Shown in pieces: positions 61,367-64,000 of a stretch of 64,000 bases of DNA. Origin of the DNA: Bacteroidales bacterium 52_46 (GTDB taxonomy: Bacteria > Bacteroidota > Bacteroidia > Bacteroidales > Muribaculaceae). The notes under the pieces were generated by a model. That model saw nothing but the letters and a program-made list of their open reading frames with translations. It ran no database searches and had not been told where the DNA came from. Each line of letters starts with the position of its first letter. The first letter of the stretch is position 1. Where the stretch lies: positions 62,001-126,000 of the forward strand of contig MNQK01000034.1 in NCBI GenBank assembly GCA_001915385.1, read 5' to 3'. The position numbers were made by a program, and so were the translations under genes.

Positions 61367-61851
61367 TTCTTCAATGCATCTTTTCTTGTCGCGACAGGGA
61401 CTACTACATCACCTTTCGCCGTATGAAACACTATCTGACTGCCGTCGCTGCAGCCAAGCATGCGCCTCGACTGCCGGTAACCGGGAAAGTCTATCTCTAT
61501 GTATATATTGCCGTCATCTTCCCATTGGAAATAACGTTCGAAATCCACGCCGTCAATATCATTGGCCTTGATCACCGCCCCGGCTGATTTCAGCGTGACG
61601 CCGTCAATACGGGCAGACGTATGCGGACGCCCTATCAGGTTGCCGCATACTCGTGTCAGATTGTCATCTGATTTATAAATAACGTCGCTGATGACAAAGT
61701 CGAACTGTCGCTGCTGATTGTCGGTCAGCTCGTGACAGACGACTCCGTTGGCATGGCAACAATCGCGTGCGAAAGATGTATGCGCGCCTCCAAGACATAC
61801 CGCCCATGTCAGCAGCACTATCAGTTTTCTTTTGATTTTGCCTGTTGCCAT
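61363..61851 (-). CDS. Secreted Cys-containing hypothetical protein
   Basis: A 162-aa protein with a signal peptide (about residues 1-28, LIVLLTWAVCLGGAHTSFA) and four to five Cys in the mature part (DCCHANGVVC; CGNLIG; LGCSDG). It lies between mazG and topB with overlaps on both sides (31 and 4 nt). No family recognised. Confidence 0.65.
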   Translation of the reverse strand: MATGKIKRKLIVLLTWAVCLGGAHTSFARDCCHANGVVCHELTDNQQRQFDFVISDVIYKSDDNLTRVCGNLIGRPHTSARIDGVTLKSAGAVIKANDIDGVDFERYFQWEDDGNIYIEIDFPGYRQSRRMLGCSDGSQIVFHTAKGDVVVPVATRKDALKK

Positions 61852-62642
61852 AGCTGTTCCATTTCTTCAAGAGACATATCCTTAAGTCCGCGCCCCTGTT
61901 TACGGGCGGTTTCCTCGACGGCGTTGAAACGCGTGATGAATTTTTTATTCGTCAGCTCGAGAGCCGAATCGGGATGCATGCCGTACAGACGGCCGGCATT
62001 GACGAGCGAGAACAGCAGGTCGCCGTACTCGGCGAGCATTTCAGGTGTAGGCACAGGTTTGCCGGATTTGCCGGAAGCTGCGCGCGAACGCTCCAGTTCC
62101 TCCTCAAATTCGGTGATTTCCTCCTTCACCTTTGCCCATACATCCTCAGGACTCTCCCAGTCGAATCCCACATTGGCCGCTTTTTCCTGCACGCGGTATG
62201 CCTTGATCAGCGGTGGCAACGATACGGGTACTCCCGACAACACGGTCTTGTTGCCGTTCTTCTCCTTCAGTTTTATCTGTTCCCAGTTCAGTTCCACCTG
62301 ATGGGCATTGTCGGCTTGCGTGGTGCCGAACACATGCGGATGGCGGTATATAAGTTTTTCGCTGAGAGCGTCAGCCACATCGGCAATGTCAAATTCCTCT
62401 TTCTCCTCCCCTATCTTACTGTAAAACAACACATGGAGCAATACATCACCAAGCTCCTTCTTGATATTGGGATTATCTTCGGCGAGGAGTGCGTCGCAGA
62501 GTTCGTACACCTCCTCGATTGTATTCGGCCGCAGCGACTGGTTGGTCTGTACCCTGTCCCACGGACATTTCACACGAAGTTCATCGAGTATGTCGATTAC
62601 ACGCCCGAGGGCTTCGATTTTTTCCTGACGGTTATGTGACAT
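61821..62642 (-). CDS. mazG: NTP pyrophosphohydrolase MazG
   Basis: A 273-aa protein with two tandem MazG domains. The first has CPWDRVQTNQSL and EEVYELCDALL...KKELGDVLLHV metal-binding acid clusters (EExxE, ExxD); the second has EEITEFEEEL and EYGDLLFSLVN. It hydrolyses non-canonical or excess NTPs to NMPs. Normal length for the family. Confidence 0.93.
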   Translation of the reverse strand: MSHNRQEKIEALGRVIDILDELRVKCPWDRVQTNQSLRPNTIEEVYELCDALLAEDNPNIKKELGDVLLHVLFYSKIGEEKEEFDIADVADALSEKLIYRHPHVFGTTQADNAHQVELNWEQIKLKEKNGNKTVLSGVPVSLPPLIKAYRVQEKAANVGFDWESPEDVWAKVKEEITEFEEELERSRAASGKSGKPVPTPEMLAEYGDLLFSLVNAGRLYGMHPDSALELTNKKFITRFNAVEETARKQGRGLKDMSLEEMEQLWQQAKSKEN

Positions 62643-62699
62643 ATCTTAATTAATAATACTTAATTAAATAATCGTTCATTGTCGTATAGCTGAGGCCGG

Positions 62700-62766
62700 G
62701 CGGTTAAAAACCGCGGCTACTATATTAATTACTCCGACCTGTAGTAGCCGCGGTTTTTAACCGCGG
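62700..62766. repeat. Dispersed palindromic repeat, copy 3
   Basis: Right arm 62742-62766 is identical to copies 1 and 2. The left arm (62701-62722) keeps 22 nt and has lost the outer three, reading GGGCGG in place of CCGCGG. It lies between mazG and the DsbD-like gene. Confidence 0.8.
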
Positions 62767-62788
62767 AATTACATACCGGGTATCTGTA

Positions 62789-64000
62789 TCATCTGCCGCT
62801 GTTATACCGTTCGAGCCCCTCATTGAGCCACAGCATGAATCGTTCCACACTGTTGTCATAATATACCGGGTCGGTCAACGGCTGCCCTGCATTGTCAAGC
62901 ACTATGTAATACGGCTGGGAATTGGCTCCGAACTTGTAGCTTTGCAGGAAAGCCCACTTCTCGCCTACGGTCTCGAGTGTATAGTCGCTCCCTCCGGCCG
63001 TAACCTTCATGGGACGTACAAGCTCTTTCTTATCGTCGACCATGAGTTTTATTACGACAAAATTTTCGGCGAGCATTCCGCGCACCTGCTCCGTATCAAA
63101 CACTGCGGCCTCCATGTTGCGGCAGTTGACGCATCCGTAGCCCGAGAAATCCAGCAGCACCGGCATCTGATGTTCTTCGGCGTATGCCATACCCTCATCG
63201 TAATCGGAGAATTCCATGTAATTGCTGTCGTGGGTATACAGGTTGAAATCCTGAGTCTCCAATGGCGGGACAAAAGCGCTGCATGCCTTAAGCGGTGCGC
63301 CCCACAGTCCGGGCAACAGATATACTGCGAATGCCAGCGGGAAGATAGCAAGTATGAACCTTCCTACCCCTACGTGGTCTTTCTTCTCGTCATGGCTGAA
63401 ACGAAGTTTGCCGAGAAGATACAGTCCAAGCATCACGAACAGCACAATCCATATCGAGATGAACACCTCGCGGTCGAGTATGCGCCATCCGTAGGCCATA
63501 TCAGCCACCGAGAGGAATTTCAGCGAAAGGATAAGCTCGCAGAATCCGAGCACCACTTTTACCGAATTGAGCCATCCGCCCGATTTGGGCATCTCCTTGA
63601 GCATGCCGGGGAAGAATGCAAACAGCGTGAACGGCACTGCAAGTCCTAAAGCGAATCCGCCCATGCCGAGCGCCGGACCGAGTATGTTGCCCTGCGAGGC
63701 TGCCTCCACCAGAAGTGTGCCGATAATTGGCCCGGTGCACGAGAACGACACGAGCACAAGTGTGAACGCCATGAAGAATATGCTTATTATTCCCGAGGTG
63801 CTCTCAGCCTTGCTGTCCATTGCGTTCGACCACTTCTGCGGCAATTTGATGTCAAATGCGCCGAAAAACGAAATAGCGAACACGACCAACAACAGGAAGA
63901 ATATGATATTGAATATCGCATTGGTCGAAAGTTCGTTGAGCTTGCCGGCACCGAATATCAGCGTTATCGCGATACCGAGCACAAGGTATATCACCACAAT
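62789..64000 (-). CDS. DsbD-like thiol:disulfide interchange protein (partial)
   Basis: The open frame runs off the window's right edge, so the N-terminus is missing. About 400 residues are visible: a CcdA/DsbD-like membrane domain (SFSCTGPIIGTLLVEAASQG, GFALGLAVPFTLFAFFPG) and a C-terminal thioredoxin domain with GCVNC (VLLDFSGYGCVNCRNMEA). It passes electrons from the cytoplasm to periplasmic thiols. Confidence 0.9.
   Translation of the reverse strand: MVVIYLVLGIAITLIFGAGKLNELSTNAIFNIIFFLLLVVFAISFFGAFDIKLPQKWSNAMDSKAESTSGIISIFFMAFTLVLVSFSCTGPIIGTLLVEAASQGNILGPALGMGGFALGLAVPFTLFAFFPGMLKEMPKSGGWLNSVKVVLGFCELILSLKFLSVADMAYGWRILDREVFISIWIVLFVMLGLYLLGKLRFSHDEKKDHVGVGRFILAIFPLAFAVYLLPGLWGAPLKACSAFVPPLETQDFNLYTHDSNYMEFSDYDEGMAYAEEHQMPVLLDFSGYGCVNCRNMEAAVFDTEQVRGMLAENFVVIKLMVDDKKELVRPMKVTAGGSDYTLETVGEKWAFLQSYKFGANSQPYYIVLDNAGQPLTDPVYYDNSVERFMLWLNEGLERYNSGR

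Overview
The window reads as a chromosomal segment of a Bacteroidales bacterium, most like the gut Muribaculaceae/Bacteroides group. Supporting signs are the purH-mreB-mreC-mreD-mrdA-rodA order, Bacteroidetes-type promoters (TTTG, 18-20 nt gap, TAnnTTTG), a SusG-like secreted GH13 enzyme with a C-terminal sorting-type domain, and a FeoB-associated Cys-rich protein. Species cannot be set from sequence reading alone.

Layout. Positions 1-13.56 kb are host: the end of purH, the rod-shape/elongasome cluster, a secreted alpha-amylase-family enzyme, a LysE-type exporter, a CBM9-like protein, glutamine synthetase and a ZIP metal transporter. Positions 13.577-57.998 kb are a complete-looking siphovirus-type prophage of about 44.4 kb, inserted in the 3' end of tRNA-Cys. 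It is bounded by a 45-bp direct repeat (one mismatch) and carries an integrase and integrase arm-type repeats at both ends. Positions 58-64 kb are host again: tRNA-Cys, EamA transporter, small Cys-rich membrane protein, topB, a secreted protein, mazG and the start of a DsbD-like gene that runs off the window.

Prophage organisation. A leftward repressor faces a rightward Cro-like gene and small early genes, then a TOPRIM primase-helicase and iteron-like repeats. Late genes follow in an unusual order: S49 protease, major capsid with duplicated C-terminal beta domains, a DNA methyltransferase, small and large terminase, an independently promoted secreted moron, then holin, candidate unimolecular spanin, portal, PLD-like protein, lysozyme and connector genes, and finally tape measure, baseplate and tail fibre. 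Between connector and tape-measure genes lies an accessory island with tandem antirepressors, two HicAB systems, a leftward DUF5053 pair and a second copy of a small-membrane-protein module.

The most striking signal is a family of three long structured 5' leaders (about 19.27-19.51, 31.93-32.16 and 42.73-42.97 kb). Each precedes a short membrane protein gene. In each, a sequence near the RNA 5' end (A) and a sequence abutting the start codon (B) are both complementary to a segment (M) held in the loop of a terminator hairpin. A, M and B differ between copies but change together, which argues for a selected RNA switch not listed among the families I know. Around it are three different HicAB toxin-antitoxin systems, each with its own promoter and operator-like repeats, and a recurring GGAATTATTTACC motif at several phage promoters including those of the antirepressors. 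This suggests a phage with a dense, layered lysogeny and dormancy control circuit.
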